In this document: positions 27,803 to 36,567 of the stretch, piece by piece
How the letters are laid out: each line of letters begins with the position of its first letter
How positions within the stretch are numbered: position 1 is the stretch's first letter
Assembly: GCA_041913905.1 (NCBI GenBank)
Contig: JAYSEK010000021.1
Location: 26,839-90,838, forward strand
Reading direction: 5' to 3'
DNA length: 64,000 nt
DNA from: Roseateles_B sp041913905
Lineage (GTDB): Bacteria > Pseudomonadota > Gammaproteobacteria > Burkholderiales > Burkholderiaceae_C
Position numbers and translations under genes: made by a program
Notes under the pieces: generated by a model
Told to the model about the DNA's origin: nothing
The model's input: only the letters and a program-made list of their open reading frames with translations
Databases searched by the model: none

Positions 27803-28744
27803 ATGAATCAGCCCTTGCCCCTGCACCATATCCTGGCGAGCCCTGAGGCGCTGGCCGGGGTGCGCTACCTCGTGGGGGTGGATGGCGGCGGCACGGGCAC
27901 CCGTGTCAAGCTGGCGGACCGCGGCGGGCGGGTGCTGGGGCAGGGCGAAGCCGGCCCCTCGGCCTTGGGGCAGGGGGTGGCCCAGGCCTGGCGGCATATC
28001 CAGGAAGCCCTGGCCCGGGCGGCCGAGCAAGCCGGTCTGCCGGGTCTGCAGCTGGGCGAATGCGCGCTGGCGGCAGGTCTGTCCGGCGCCAACGTGCTGG
28101 CTGACGCCCAGGCCTTCATCTCGGCCCAGCCGGGCCTGGCTGCCGTGCTGCTGGAGAACGACGGCTATACGACGGTGCTGGGCGCTCATGGCGGTCGCCC
28201 CGGCGTGGTGGTGGCGGCCGGCACCGGCACGGTAGGCGAGGTGCTGCGCGCCGATGGCTCGCGCGCCATTGCCTCTGGCTGGGGCTGGATTTGCGGCGAT
28301 GAGGGCAGCGGCGCGTGGCTGGGCCTGCGCGCCATGGGCCATGCCCAACAGGCGCTGGACGGGCGGGTGCCGGTGAGCGGGCTGGCGCGGCGCGTCTGGG
28401 CGGTGGCGGGGCAGGACCGGGAGTCCATTCTGGCCTGGTGTGCCGCGGCGGGCCAGCATGGCTATGCCTCGCTGGCACCGATGGTGCTGGATGCCGCCGA
28501 TGCCGGTGACGCCGCGGCCCTGGCCTTGCGAGACCAGGCCGTCGCGGCCCTGGAGCAGCTGGCGCGCAGCCTGGATCCAGAGGAGGCGCTGCCTCTCGCC
28601 CTGGCTGGCAGCATTGCCAAGCGTCTTTTGGCTCATTTCTCAGGCAACATTCGTGCCCGTTGCGTCGAGTCCCAAGGTGATTCGGCCGACGGCGCACTGC
28701 TCCTGGTCGGCAGTGCACTCAACGACAAGACGGGTACACGATGA
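27803..28744 (+). CDS. N-acetylglucosamine kinase (BadF/BadG/BcrA/BcrD-type ATPase family)
   Basis: A 313-residue sugar kinase of the ASKHA fold. The phosphate-1 motif LVGVDGGGTGTRVKL is near residue 22. LLENDGYTTVLGAHGG, GVVVAAGTGTVGEVL and ASGWGWICGDEGSGAWLG are typical of the BadF/BadG family that includes eukaryotic and bacterial GlcNAc kinases. With nagA and a SIS deaminase in the same operon it most likely makes GlcNAc 6-phosphate from internal GlcNAc. No Shine-Dalgarno sequence precedes the ATG, consistent with a leaderless transcript. It overlaps the regulator gene by ATGA. Confidence 0.85.
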   Translation: MNQPLPLHHILASPEALAGVRYLVGVDGGGTGTRVKLADRGGRVLGQGEAGPSALGQGVAQAWRHIQEALARAAEQAGLPGLQLGECALAAGLSGANVLADAQAFISAQPGLAAVLLENDGYTTVLGAHGGRPGVVVAAGTGTVGEVLRADGSRAIASGWGWICGDEGSGAWLGLRAMGHAQQALDGRVPVSGLARRVWAVAGQDRESILAWCAAAGQHGYASLAPMVLDAADAGDAAALALRDQAVAALEQLARSLDPEEALPLALAGSIAKRLLAHFSGNIRARCVESQGDSADGALLLVGSALNDKTGTR

Positions 28745-29481
28745 CAAAGCTGCCGTTCCAATTCAAGCCTGACCCCGAAGCCGCCTCGCCGCTGTACATG
28801 CAGCTGGCGCACAAGCTGGCCCAGGCCATTCGCGAAGGCCATTACCAGGCCGATGAAGCCCTGCCCTCCGAGCGGGTGCTGTCGGAGTCGCTGGATCTTT
28901 CGCGCGTGACCGCGCGCAAGGCCATCGATCGCCTGGTCGAACAGGGCCTGATCATTCGCAAGCGTGGCTCGGGCAACTACATCGCGCCCAAGCTGGAGCA
29001 ACCGCTGTCGCGTCTGACCAGCTTCTCCGAGGAACTGCACCAGCGCGGCTTCAAGCCCAGTTCGCGCTGGCTGACGCGCGGCTTCACGCTGGCCGCGCCG
29101 GACGAGCAACTCTCCCTGGGCCTGACCACCGGCCAGCGGGTCGCGCGCCTGGAGCGCCTGCGTCTGGCGGATGCCGTGGTCATGGCCTACGAAGTGAGCG
29201 TGCTGCCCGAGGCCGTGCTGCCGGACCCGGAGTCCGTCCAGGCCTCGCTCTATGAGCACCTGGGCCGCCTGGGCGGCGCCCCGGTGCGCGCGCTTCAGCA
29301 TATTCGTGCCATCAATGCCGACTCCCGTCTCGCCAGCCTGCTGGAAGTGCCCGTGGGTCAGGCCGTGTTGTTCATCACACGGGTGGGCTATCTGGAATCG
29401 GGTCAGGCCGTGGAGCTGACCCATTCGTACTGCCGCAGCGACTACTACGACTTCGTTGCGGAGATGAGGCGGGATGGATGA
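28741..29481 (+). CDS. GntR-family (HutC/UTRA) regulator of GlcNAc use
   Basis: A 246-residue regulator. The N-terminal winged helix (YQADEALPSERVLSESLDLS, then RVTARKAIDRLVEQGLIIRK) is a standard GntR domain, and the C-terminal 140 residues form a UTRA ligand-binding domain ending LTHSYCRSDYYDFVAEM. Proteins of this type (NagR, NagQ, DasR) bind GlcNAc 6-phosphate or glucosamine 6-phosphate. Its position as the second gene of the operon, with ATGA overlaps on both sides, supports control of this operon and probably of the other TGGTW-N6-TGGTAT sites. Confidence 0.85.
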   Translation: MTKLPFQFKPDPEAASPLYMQLAHKLAQAIREGHYQADEALPSERVLSESLDLSRVTARKAIDRLVEQGLIIRKRGSGNYIAPKLEQPLSRLTSFSEELHQRGFKPSSRWLTRGFTLAAPDEQLSLGLTTGQRVARLERLRLADAVVMAYEVSVLPEAVLPDPESVQASLYEHLGRLGGAPVRALQHIRAINADSRLASLLEVPVGQAVLFITRVGYLESGQAVELTHSYCRSDYYDFVAEMRRDG

Positions 29482-30608
29482 CCGACGCACAGCACACTGA
29501 CGGATTCGTACTGACACCGGCGGGATTCATCCGCGGTGTGCTGGAGCACCAAGGCGGCCGCATCACCCGGATCGAGGGCGAGGCGGTCACCGAGTACGAG
29601 GTCCGCCACGGACCTCGGGACCTGCCCCTGATCCTCCCCGGCTTCATCGACGTGCATGTGCATGGCGGCGGCGGCCGGGACACCATGGAAGGCGGCGACG
29701 CCGCCCGGGCCATTGCCCGCTTGCATGTGCGCCACGGCACGACCTCGCTGCTGGCCACCACCATGACCGCGCCCATGGAGGAGATCCGCGCGGCCCTGAC
29801 AGCCCTCGGGCCGGTGTGCCGCGAGCGCGAACCCCAGGCCGCCCGCGTGCTGGGCGTGCACCTCGAAGGCCCCTACATCAACCCCGGCAAGCTGGGCGCC
29901 CAGCCTGATTTCGCACGGGCCGCCCAACTTGCCGAGGTGCAGGCGCTGAACGCGCTGGCGCCCATACGCCTGATCACGCTGGCGCCCGAGCTGCCTGGCA
30001 ACCTGGACCTCACCGAGCAATTGCGCGCCGCCGGCTTCCAGGTGCAGATCGGCCACACGCTGGGCACGTATGAAGATGGCGTCGAGGCGCTGCAGCGCGG
30101 CGCTGGCGGCTTCACCCATCTCTTCAACGCCATGACCGGTCTGCATCATCGCGAACCCGGCATGGTGGGCGCGGCGCTGGCCCATGCGCGCTACGCCGAA
30201 ATCATTCCCGACCTGCTGCACGTGCATGAAGGCGCGGTGCGCGTGGCGCTGCGCGCCATCCCCTGCCTGTTCTGCGTGACCGACTCGACGGCCGCGGCCG
30301 GCATGCCCGATGGCGAATACAGCCTGGGCCGCCATCGCGTCACCAAGTGCATGGGCGGTGTGCGCCTGCCCGACGGCACGCTGGCGGGCAGCACGCTGAC
30401 CATGGACCAGGCGCTGCGCAACCTGGTCGGTCTGGGCCTGGAGATGGCGGACGCCTCGCGCCGCGTCTGCACCCATGCGGCGGATTACCTGGGCCTGAGC
30501 GACCGCGGCCGGCTGGCCGTCGGCGCCTGGGCGGATTTTGTGGTGTTGGACCGTGATTTGCAGGTGCAAGGCGTGGTCGTTGAAGGAGATGGAATTGACC
30601 TCGCTTGA
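29478..30608 (+). CDS. nagA: N-acetylglucosamine-6-phosphate deacetylase
   Basis: A 376-residue amidohydrolase that removes acetate from GlcNAc 6-phosphate. The metal-binding LPGFIDVHVHGGGGRDTMEG, VLGVHLEGPYINPGKLGAQP, QIGHTLGTYEDGVEAL, GFTHLFNAMTGLHHREPGMV and FCVTDSTAAAGMPDGEY are all in place. It overlaps the GntR gene (ATGA) and the next gene. Confidence 0.93.
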   Translation: MTDAQHTDGFVLTPAGFIRGVLEHQGGRITRIEGEAVTEYEVRHGPRDLPLILPGFIDVHVHGGGGRDTMEGGDAARAIARLHVRHGTTSLLATTMTAPMEEIRAALTALGPVCREREPQAARVLGVHLEGPYINPGKLGAQPDFARAAQLAEVQALNALAPIRLITLAPELPGNLDLTEQLRAAGFQVQIGHTLGTYEDGVEALQRGAGGFTHLFNAMTGLHHREPGMVGAALAHARYAEIIPDLLHVHEGAVRVALRAIPCLFCVTDSTAAAGMPDGEYSLGRHRVTKCMGGVRLPDGTLAGSTLTMDQALRNLVGLGLEMADASRRVCTHAADYLGLSDRGRLAVGAWADFVVLDRDLQVQGVVVEGDGIDLA

Positions 30609-31632
30609 TCTCAAGACCCGCATGCTGGAAGAGTGCCTGGCCGCCCCCGCCGCCGTTGCACGCCAGCTGGCCGCTGACCAGAACGCCTATGCAGCGCTGG
30701 GTGAATCGCTGCGCACCGTGCCGCCCAGCAGCCTGCTGACCGTGGCGCGCGGCAGCTCGGACCACGCGGCCCACTACATGGCCTACCTGGTGATGGCGCG
30801 CCTGGGCCGTCTGGTCACCTCGCTGCCCATGTCCCTGATCACGCTGTACCAGAGCAAGATCGCCTGCGAAGGTCTGGTGTCGCTGGCCTTTTCACAGTCC
30901 GGCCAGAGCCCGGACCTGGTGGCGCCCACGCGCTTCTTCCGTGAAGGCGGCGCCCGCACCGTGGCCTTCGTGAATGCCGCCGGCTCACCGCTGGCCGATG
31001 CCGCCGAGCATGTCTTCTCGCTGCATGCCGGCCCCGAGAACAGCGTGGCCGCCACCAAGAGCTACATCGCTCAACTGGTGGCTGGCGCCCGCGTGGTCGC
31101 CGCCTGGCAGGGCGACGAGGACCTCGCTGCCGCGCTGCAGCAGCTGCCTGACGATCTGAGCAAGGCGGCCGGCCTGCGCTGGGACGCCGCGGTGGACGCG
31201 CTGCGCGGCGCCGACAAGCTATTCGTGATCGGCCGCGGCACCAGCCTGCCCATCGCGCTCGAGGCGGCCTTGAAGTTCAAGGAAACCTGCGGCATCCAGG
31301 CCGAGGCCTTCTCGGGCGCCGAGGTCAAGCACGGACCGATGGCGCTGGTGGAGGAGGGCTACCCGCTGCTGGTCTTCGCGCCGCGCGGTCCGGCCCAGGC
31401 CGGCCTCGTGGCCCTGGCCGAGGAAATGCGCGGCCGCGGCGCCCGCGTGCTGCTGGCCGCACCGGCCGGCACGCCCGGCGCCGAGCTGGAGCTGGCCTGC
31501 ACCGGCAACGAGGATCTGGACCCCATCGCCGCGATCCAGAGCTTTTATCCCATGGTCGAGGCCCTGGCCCGTGCGCGGGGCCTGAACCCCGACCAGCCGC
31601 GCCATCTGGCCAAGGTCACCAAGACCCACTGA
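30589..31632 (+). CDS. nagB-II: glucosamine-6-phosphate deaminase of the SIS type (NagB-II)
   Basis: A 347-residue protein with two SIS domains and no glutaminase domain. VARGSSDHAAHYMAYL, FSQSGQSPDLVAPTRFF and SVAATKSYIAQLVAG form the first SIS domain. VIGRGTSLPIALEAALKFKE, then AEAFSGAEVKHGPMALVEEG, form the second, and the C-terminal LAKVTKTH resembles the tail of GlmS. In nag operons such proteins convert glucosamine 6-phosphate to fructose 6-phosphate and ammonia. The ATG at 30589 lies directly behind GAAGGAG, which is tight; a TTG at 30595 has better spacing and is an alternative start. The gene overlaps the end of nagA. Confidence 0.85.
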   Translation: MELTSLDLKTRMLEECLAAPAAVARQLAADQNAYAALGESLRTVPPSSLLTVARGSSDHAAHYMAYLVMARLGRLVTSLPMSLITLYQSKIACEGLVSLAFSQSGQSPDLVAPTRFFREGGARTVAFVNAAGSPLADAAEHVFSLHAGPENSVAATKSYIAQLVAGARVVAAWQGDEDLAAALQQLPDDLSKAAGLRWDAAVDALRGADKLFVIGRGTSLPIALEAALKFKETCGIQAEAFSGAEVKHGPMALVEEGYPLLVFAPRGPAQAGLVALAEEMRGRGARVLLAAPAGTPGAELELACTGNEDLDPIAAIQSFYPMVEALARARGLNPDQPRHLAKVTKTH

Positions 31633-31645
31633 GCGAGGCCGCGTG

Positions 31646-33139
31646 ATGACACAAGCTCAAACCTTTCTCCCGGAGCACGCCGGCCAGTTGGTGATGGTCG
31701 ACATCCAGGGCAAGACCCTGGACGCCGCCACCGCCGCCTTTTTGCGCGAGCACCAGATCCGCGCCGTCTGCCTGTTCCGCAAGAACCTCGGCACCGAGGC
31801 CGAAGTGCGGCAGCTGACCCGCGATCTGCGCGAGGTCATGGGCCCGAATGCCCTGATCGGCCTGGACCAGGAGGGCGGCTCGGTGGTGCGCGCCACCTTC
31901 CTGCCGCAGGCGCCCTCGGCCATGGCGCTGGGCGCGGCGGGTGACAGCGAGCTGTGCGAGCGCGTGGGCGCCGCCGTGGCCCGCGGCCTGCGCAGCATCG
32001 GCGTGAACTGGAACTTCGCGCCGGTGCTGGACATCAACAACAACCCGGCCAATCCGGTGATCGCCGAGCGCAGCTTCTCCGAGCGCGCCGATGAGGTCAC
32101 CCGCCTGGCCGGCGCCTGGATGTGGGGCTCGCTGCGTGAAGGCGTGGCCTGCTGCGTCAAGCATTTCCCCGGCCATGGCGATACGCACGTCGACTCCCAC
32201 CTGGCCTTGCCCACCGTGGACAAGAGCCGCGCCGAGCTCGACGCGCTGGAGCTGCGCCCCTTCCATGCCCTGCGCGAGATCGCGCCGGCGGTGATGACGG
32301 CGCACATCGTCTATCCGCAGATCGATCCCGAGTACCCGGCCACGTTGTCCGCCACCATCCTGGGCGGCATCCTGCGCCGCGAGTGGGGCTACGACGGCGT
32401 GGTGATCACCGACGCGCTGATGATGAAGGCCATCTGCGAGCGCTACGGCTACGACCGCGCCGCCGTGCTGGCCCTGCAGGCGGGCGCCGACATGATCCTG
32501 GCCCAGGGGTCGCTGGAAGAGCAGGGCCAGTCCATCCGCGCGCTGCGCGAAGCCTTTGCCCGCGGCGATCTGAGCGCGGAGCAAGGCGCCCGCGCCCGCG
32601 ATCGGCTGCACCGCCTGGCCCAGGCCTATCCGGTGCGCCATGACGACTACGACGGCGCCGTGCGCGAGGCCGACGGCGCGCTGATGGCCGAGGCCTGGTC
32701 GCGGGGCCTGACGGCCCTGCGCGGCGCCCAGGCAGCTGCGCTGGATGTGCCGGTGCGGGTGTACGTGCAGACGGACGTGCCGACGGACATGGTCAGCGAA
32801 GCCGGCCCGACCGGCGCGCAGATCGCCGGCCTGTTCAGCAGCTTCGCAGACGCCGAGATCGTGATGCTGGACGACCTGCTGGGCCTGGACTGGGCGCAGG
32901 TGCCCCAGGACGGCCGGCGGACCATCGTGGCGTCCACCCATCGCCTGCGCTACGGTGCCAACGCCGCTGCCTGGCGGCCCGACCTCCACCTGGTGCTGTG
33001 GAATCCCTTCCAGGCCCTGGACGTGCAGGCGCCGACCGTGGTCAGCTGGGGCTACGCCGATGGCGCCCTGGCGGCGCTGAAGAGCTGGCTGCAGGGCGAG
33101 CTGGCCGCAACGGCAGCCTCGCCGGTGAGCCTGGGCTGA
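31646..33139 (+). CDS. GH3 beta-N-acetylhexosaminidase, long form
   Basis: A 497-residue glycoside hydrolase of family 3. LIGLDQEGGSVVRATFLPQA is the usual start of the sugar site, the NagZ-type catalytic loop is KHFPGHGDTHVDSH (from residue 172), and the nucleophile region is VVITDALMM (Asp256). Like other hexosaminidases of this family it should use a His/Asp dyad as acid/base. A C-terminal domain of about 150 residues makes it longer than NagZ (about 340). There is no signal peptide, so it is cytoplasmic and would split imported chitobiose or muropeptide sugars to GlcNAc. The ATG at 31646 is preferred over the adjacent GTG at 31643. Confidence 0.88.
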   Translation: MTQAQTFLPEHAGQLVMVDIQGKTLDAATAAFLREHQIRAVCLFRKNLGTEAEVRQLTRDLREVMGPNALIGLDQEGGSVVRATFLPQAPSAMALGAAGDSELCERVGAAVARGLRSIGVNWNFAPVLDINNNPANPVIAERSFSERADEVTRLAGAWMWGSLREGVACCVKHFPGHGDTHVDSHLALPTVDKSRAELDALELRPFHALREIAPAVMTAHIVYPQIDPEYPATLSATILGGILRREWGYDGVVITDALMMKAICERYGYDRAAVLALQAGADMILAQGSLEEQGQSIRALREAFARGDLSAEQGARARDRLHRLAQAYPVRHDDYDGAVREADGALMAEAWSRGLTALRGAQAAALDVPVRVYVQTDVPTDMVSEAGPTGAQIAGLFSSFADAEIVMLDDLLGLDWAQVPQDGRRTIVASTHRLRYGANAAAWRPDLHLVLWNPFQALDVQAPTVVSWGYADGALAALKSWLQGELAATAASPVSLG

Positions 33140-33170
33140 GGTCTGCATCGGACAACAACAAGGAAATCCC

Positions 33171-34502
33171 ATGAGCGCGATCCCGCAAGCCCCAGGTTCC
33201 CAGAGGTCCAACCCGCTGCGCTGGGTGCCCAGCCTGTACTTCGTGCAGGGCATGCAGTTCTTTGTCGTGATGCTGATCGCCAGCATGATGTACAAGAAGC
33301 TGGGCGTCGAGAACGACCAGATCGCGCGCTGGACCAGCCTGATCGGCCTGGCCTGGGCCTTCAAGCCGCTGTGGAGCCCCTTCCTGGAGTTGATCCCCAG
33401 CAAGAAGCGCATCGTCGTGAGCATGCAGTTCCTCGGCGCGGTCGGCCTGCTGGCCGTCGCGCTGGCGCTGCAGCTGCCCAGCTGGTTCGGCGCGTCGCTG
33501 GCCGTGTTCTTCGTGCTGGCCTATGCCTCGGCCACGCATGACATCGCCTGCGACGGCCTCTACATGGCCTCGCTGGCGGACAAGGAGCAGGCCGCCTACG
33601 CGGGCTGGCAGGGCGCCTTCTTCAATGCCTCGAAGTTCCTCACCCAAGGCGGGCTGCTGATCCTGGCGGGCATGCTGGCCGAGCGCTTCGGGCTGAGCAA
33701 CGCGTGGACGACCATCTTCGTGATGCTGGGCGTGCTGCTGGCGCTGCTGGCCAGCTACAACGCCTTCGCGCTGCCCAACCCGCTGCCGGCCCAGGCGAAC
33801 AAAGGCGGCGCATCGGCGGTCTGGCAAACCCTGGTCGAGGTGATTGCGGATCTCCTGCGCAAGCCGGGCATCTGGGTCTTCATGCTCTTCATCGTCTTGT
33901 TCCGGCTGGCCGAGGGCCAGGTGCAGACCATCGGCCCGCTCTTCCTGCTGGAAGCGCGCGAGAAGGGTGGCCTCGGCCTGACCCAGGAGCAGACCGGCGG
34001 CGTCTACGGCACGGTGGGCACGGCAGCCTTCCTGGTCGGCAGCATCCTGGGCGGCTACTTCACCTCGCGGCTGAGCCTGCGCCGCGCCATGCCAGTGCTG
34101 CTGCTGGCCATGGCCGTGCCCAGCGTCACCTTCTACTATCTGGCGGCCTTCCTGCCGACGAACATCCTGCATATCGGCGCAGCCATCGCCCTTGAGATGT
34201 TCGGCTACGGCTTCGGCTTCGTGGGCATGATCCTGTTCATCATGCAGGTCGTGGCGCCCGGGCGCTTCCAGACGGCGCACTACGCGCTGGGTTCCGGCGT
34301 GATGCAGCTGGGCTTCATCCTGGCGCGCTCCTTCAGCGGCGACGTGCAGCTCGCCCTGGGCTACGAGCGCTTCTTCCTCTGGACCATTGCCTGCGGTGCA
34401 CCCGTGCTGCTGCTGTACTTCTTCGTCCGCTTTCCGGGCGGCAACGGGGCGGCGTCGCGGGAGACGCCGGTGCAGGCCGACGCGCTGCCCGCGGGCCGTT
34501 GA
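33171..34502 (+). CDS. MFS transporter (AmpG-like), likely for GlcNAc or chitooligosaccharides
   Basis: A 443-residue membrane protein with about 12 hydrophobic helices. The early motif YFVQGMQFFVVMLIASMMYK, LAWAFKPLWSPFLELI and ATHDIACDGLYMASL are typical of the AmpG/PAT branch of the MFS. Its place between the hexosaminidase and the exported GH16 suggests that it brings chitobiose, GlcNAc or anhydro-muropeptides across the inner membrane. A similar transporter is often found with NagX and a TonB receptor. Confidence 0.8.
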   Translation: MSAIPQAPGSQRSNPLRWVPSLYFVQGMQFFVVMLIASMMYKKLGVENDQIARWTSLIGLAWAFKPLWSPFLELIPSKKRIVVSMQFLGAVGLLAVALALQLPSWFGASLAVFFVLAYASATHDIACDGLYMASLADKEQAAYAGWQGAFFNASKFLTQGGLLILAGMLAERFGLSNAWTTIFVMLGVLLALLASYNAFALPNPLPAQANKGGASAVWQTLVEVIADLLRKPGIWVFMLFIVLFRLAEGQVQTIGPLFLLEAREKGGLGLTQEQTGGVYGTVGTAAFLVGSILGGYFTSRLSLRRAMPVLLLAMAVPSVTFYYLAAFLPTNILHIGAAIALEMFGYGFGFVGMILFIMQVVAPGRFQTAHYALGSGVMQLGFILARSFSGDVQLALGYERFFLWTIACGAPVLLLYFFVRFPGGNGAASRETPVQADALPAGR

Positions 34503-34532
34503 CCGTTTCGCCTGTTCCGCCTGTTCAGCCCG

Positions 34533-35459
34533 ATGCGCCCGTCGCTTCTTCATGTGGTGAGCCTTGTGCTTGCCTTGTCTCTTGGGCCGGCTTCCGCGCA
34601 GAGCGGGGCCGGCCGTTTTTTTGACGATTTCAGCGATGCCGACCTAGCAGGCCTGCGCGCCGCCGGCTGGACGGCACGCTCGGCGCCGGGGCATCCCGGC
34701 GTGCCCGGCGCGCAGTGGGGGGAGTCCCAGCTGCGGCTCATCGACGATCCCGCGCTCAAGCGCAACCGCCTGCTGCGCCTCACCGCAGAGACCGACGGCA
34801 CCGGCCCCGGCACCCGTCAGGCCCAGATCTGCCAGCAACGCAAGTTCTTCGAAGGAACCTACGCCGCCCGCGTGCGCTTCAGCGACGCGCCGGTGCAGGG
34901 CGCGGACGGCGATCCCATCATCCAGACCTTCTATGCCGTGGCGCCCTTGCGGCATGACTTCGATCCCGAGTTCAGCGAGATCGACTGGGAGTACCTACCC
35001 AACGGCGGCTGGGGCAGCGACAAGACGCGGCTCTACGGCATCAGCTGGCAGACCGTGCGCGTCGAGCCCTGGGCGGCCTACAACGGCTCGCATGAGGAGC
35101 TTGGTGCGCTGGGAGCCGGCGACGCGGCCTGGCACGTGCTGCTGATGCAGGTGGGGGGCGGGCGCGTGCGGCTCTTTCTGGACGGCCGCCAGGTCGCCGA
35201 GCATGGCGGGCGCAACTACCCGGTCGTGCCCATGTCCATCAACTTCAACCTGTGGTTCTCGCCGGGCGGCCTGCTGCCGGCCCATGGCGCGCTGCGGCGC
35301 TACGAACAGGACGTGGACTGGGTTTTCCATGCGCGCAACGAGCTGCTGAGCCCGGCCCAGGTCGATGCCGCCGTCGATGCCTACCGCCGAAAAGGGATGG
35401 CACGCGAAGACAGCGTTCCTGCGCCGCAGCCAGCGCTGGAAAGCCGCTGCGATTTCTAG
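34533..35459 (+). CDS. exported GH16-type glycoside hydrolase
   Basis: A 308-residue protein with a signal peptide (VVSLVLALSLGPASA|QSG). The catalytic pattern EIDWE (Glu149, Asp151, Glu153) follows the GH16 rule E-x-D-x-E. Surrounding strands such as AQICQQRKFFEGTYAARVRF and WHVLLMQVGGGRVRLFLDG fit the beta-jelly-roll. GH16 enzymes cut beta-glucans, agar or related polymers; the substrate here is uncertain, but the location suggests hydrolysis of an amino-sugar or mixed polymer outside the cell. Confidence 0.75.
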   Translation: MRPSLLHVVSLVLALSLGPASAQSGAGRFFDDFSDADLAGLRAAGWTARSAPGHPGVPGAQWGESQLRLIDDPALKRNRLLRLTAETDGTGPGTRQAQICQQRKFFEGTYAARVRFSDAPVQGADGDPIIQTFYAVAPLRHDFDPEFSEIDWEYLPNGGWGSDKTRLYGISWQTVRVEPWAAYNGSHEELGALGAGDAAWHVLLMQVGGGRVRLFLDGRQVAEHGGRNYPVVPMSINFNLWFSPGGLLPAHGALRRYEQDVDWVFHARNELLSPAQVDAAVDAYRRKGMAREDSVPAPQPALESRCDF

Positions 35460-35467
35460 GATTGCTG

Positions 35468-36538
35468 ATGAACGCCCCTCAACGCCTGGCCTCGGTCGAC
35501 GCCCTGCGCGGTCTCACCGTGGCCGCGATGCTGCTGGTCAACAACCCCGGTGACTGGGACCACGTGTTCTGGCCGCTGGAGCATGCGGCCTGGAACGGCT
35601 GCACGCCGACCGACCTGATCTTTCCCTTCTTCCTGCTGATCGCCGGCGTCAGCCTCAGCCTGTCCAACGGCGGGCGCTGGAGTCGCGGCGAAGCCACGGC
35701 CACCCTGCTGCCGCCGCTGTTGAGGCGGGCCGCCAAGGTCTTCGCCCTCGGGCTGGCGCTGCACCTGCTGGCCTGGTGGCTGATGGACAAGCCGCAGTTC
35801 CGCCTGATGGGCGTGCTGCAGCGCATCGGCCTGTGCCTGGCGGGGGCGGCGCTGCTGGGCTCGCTGTGGCGCAGTGAGCGCGCGCGCTGGATGGCCCTGG
35901 CTGCCTTGCTGCTGGGCTATGGGGCGCTGATGGCCTTGGGTGGTGGCTGGGAGCCACACAGCAATCTGGCCTCGCGTCTGGACACCCTGCTGCTGGGCCG
36001 CTGGAACTACCAATGGGACCCGGTCACGGGACTGGGGCACGATCCCGAGGGCCTGCTCAGCACGCTGGGCGCCCTGGGCAGCACCGTGCTGGGCCTGATT
36101 GCCGGCGAACGCCTGCGCCTGGGGCGGGGCCGCAGCCTGTGGCTGCCCGCGGCCTTGTTGCTGCTGCTGGGCGCGCTGGCGGCGCACTGGGTGCCCTGGA
36201 ACAAGCAGCTGTGGATACCCAGCTTCGTGCTCTGGACGGGCGGCTGGGCCTTTGCGGCCCTGGCCTTGGCCTACGAGTTGGTGGACCGGCGCGGCCTGCC
36301 GCCGCTGGGGCGCTCCTTTGGCCTCAACGCCATTGCCGCCTACGCCGGTGCCTGGATGAGCACGGTGTTCCTCGAAGGCTTCGGCTGGATGGGGCCGCTG
36401 TACCGCACGGTGTTTGCGCCAGTAGGCAATGCCTTCGGCCCCGAGATCCAATCGCTCAGCTTTGCCCTGGCCTTTGTCGTGGTGTGGGCAGGCATCGTCC
36501 GGCTCATGGACAGGCGGCGTTGGTACATCAAACTCTGA
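35468..36538 (+). CDS. NagX-like membrane protein (DUF5009 / heparan-alpha-glucosaminide acetyltransferase-like)
   Basis: A 356-residue integral membrane protein with about ten hydrophobic helices. The N-terminal RLASVDALRGLTVAAMLLVN, then NPGDWDHVFWPLEHAAWNGC and TPTDLIFPFFLLIAGVSLSL, are signatures of this family. In Xanthomonas and Shewanella nag loci the homologue is named NagX and is thought to help move or modify GlcNAc across the inner membrane. The ATG at 35468 is taken as the start because the conserved region begins there; it is 8 nt after the GH16 stop. Confidence 0.85.
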   Translation: MNAPQRLASVDALRGLTVAAMLLVNNPGDWDHVFWPLEHAAWNGCTPTDLIFPFFLLIAGVSLSLSNGGRWSRGEATATLLPPLLRRAAKVFALGLALHLLAWWLMDKPQFRLMGVLQRIGLCLAGAALLGSLWRSERARWMALAALLLGYGALMALGGGWEPHSNLASRLDTLLLGRWNYQWDPVTGLGHDPEGLLSTLGALGSTVLGLIAGERLRLGRGRSLWLPAALLLLLGALAAHWVPWNKQLWIPSFVLWTGGWAFAALALAYELVDRRGLPPLGRSFGLNAIAAYAGAWMSTVFLEGFGWMGPLYRTVFAPVGNAFGPEIQSLSFALAFVVVWAGIVRLMDRRRWYIKL

Positions 36539-36567
36539 GCGGCACGGCCGCAGCAGGCAGGACTCCC

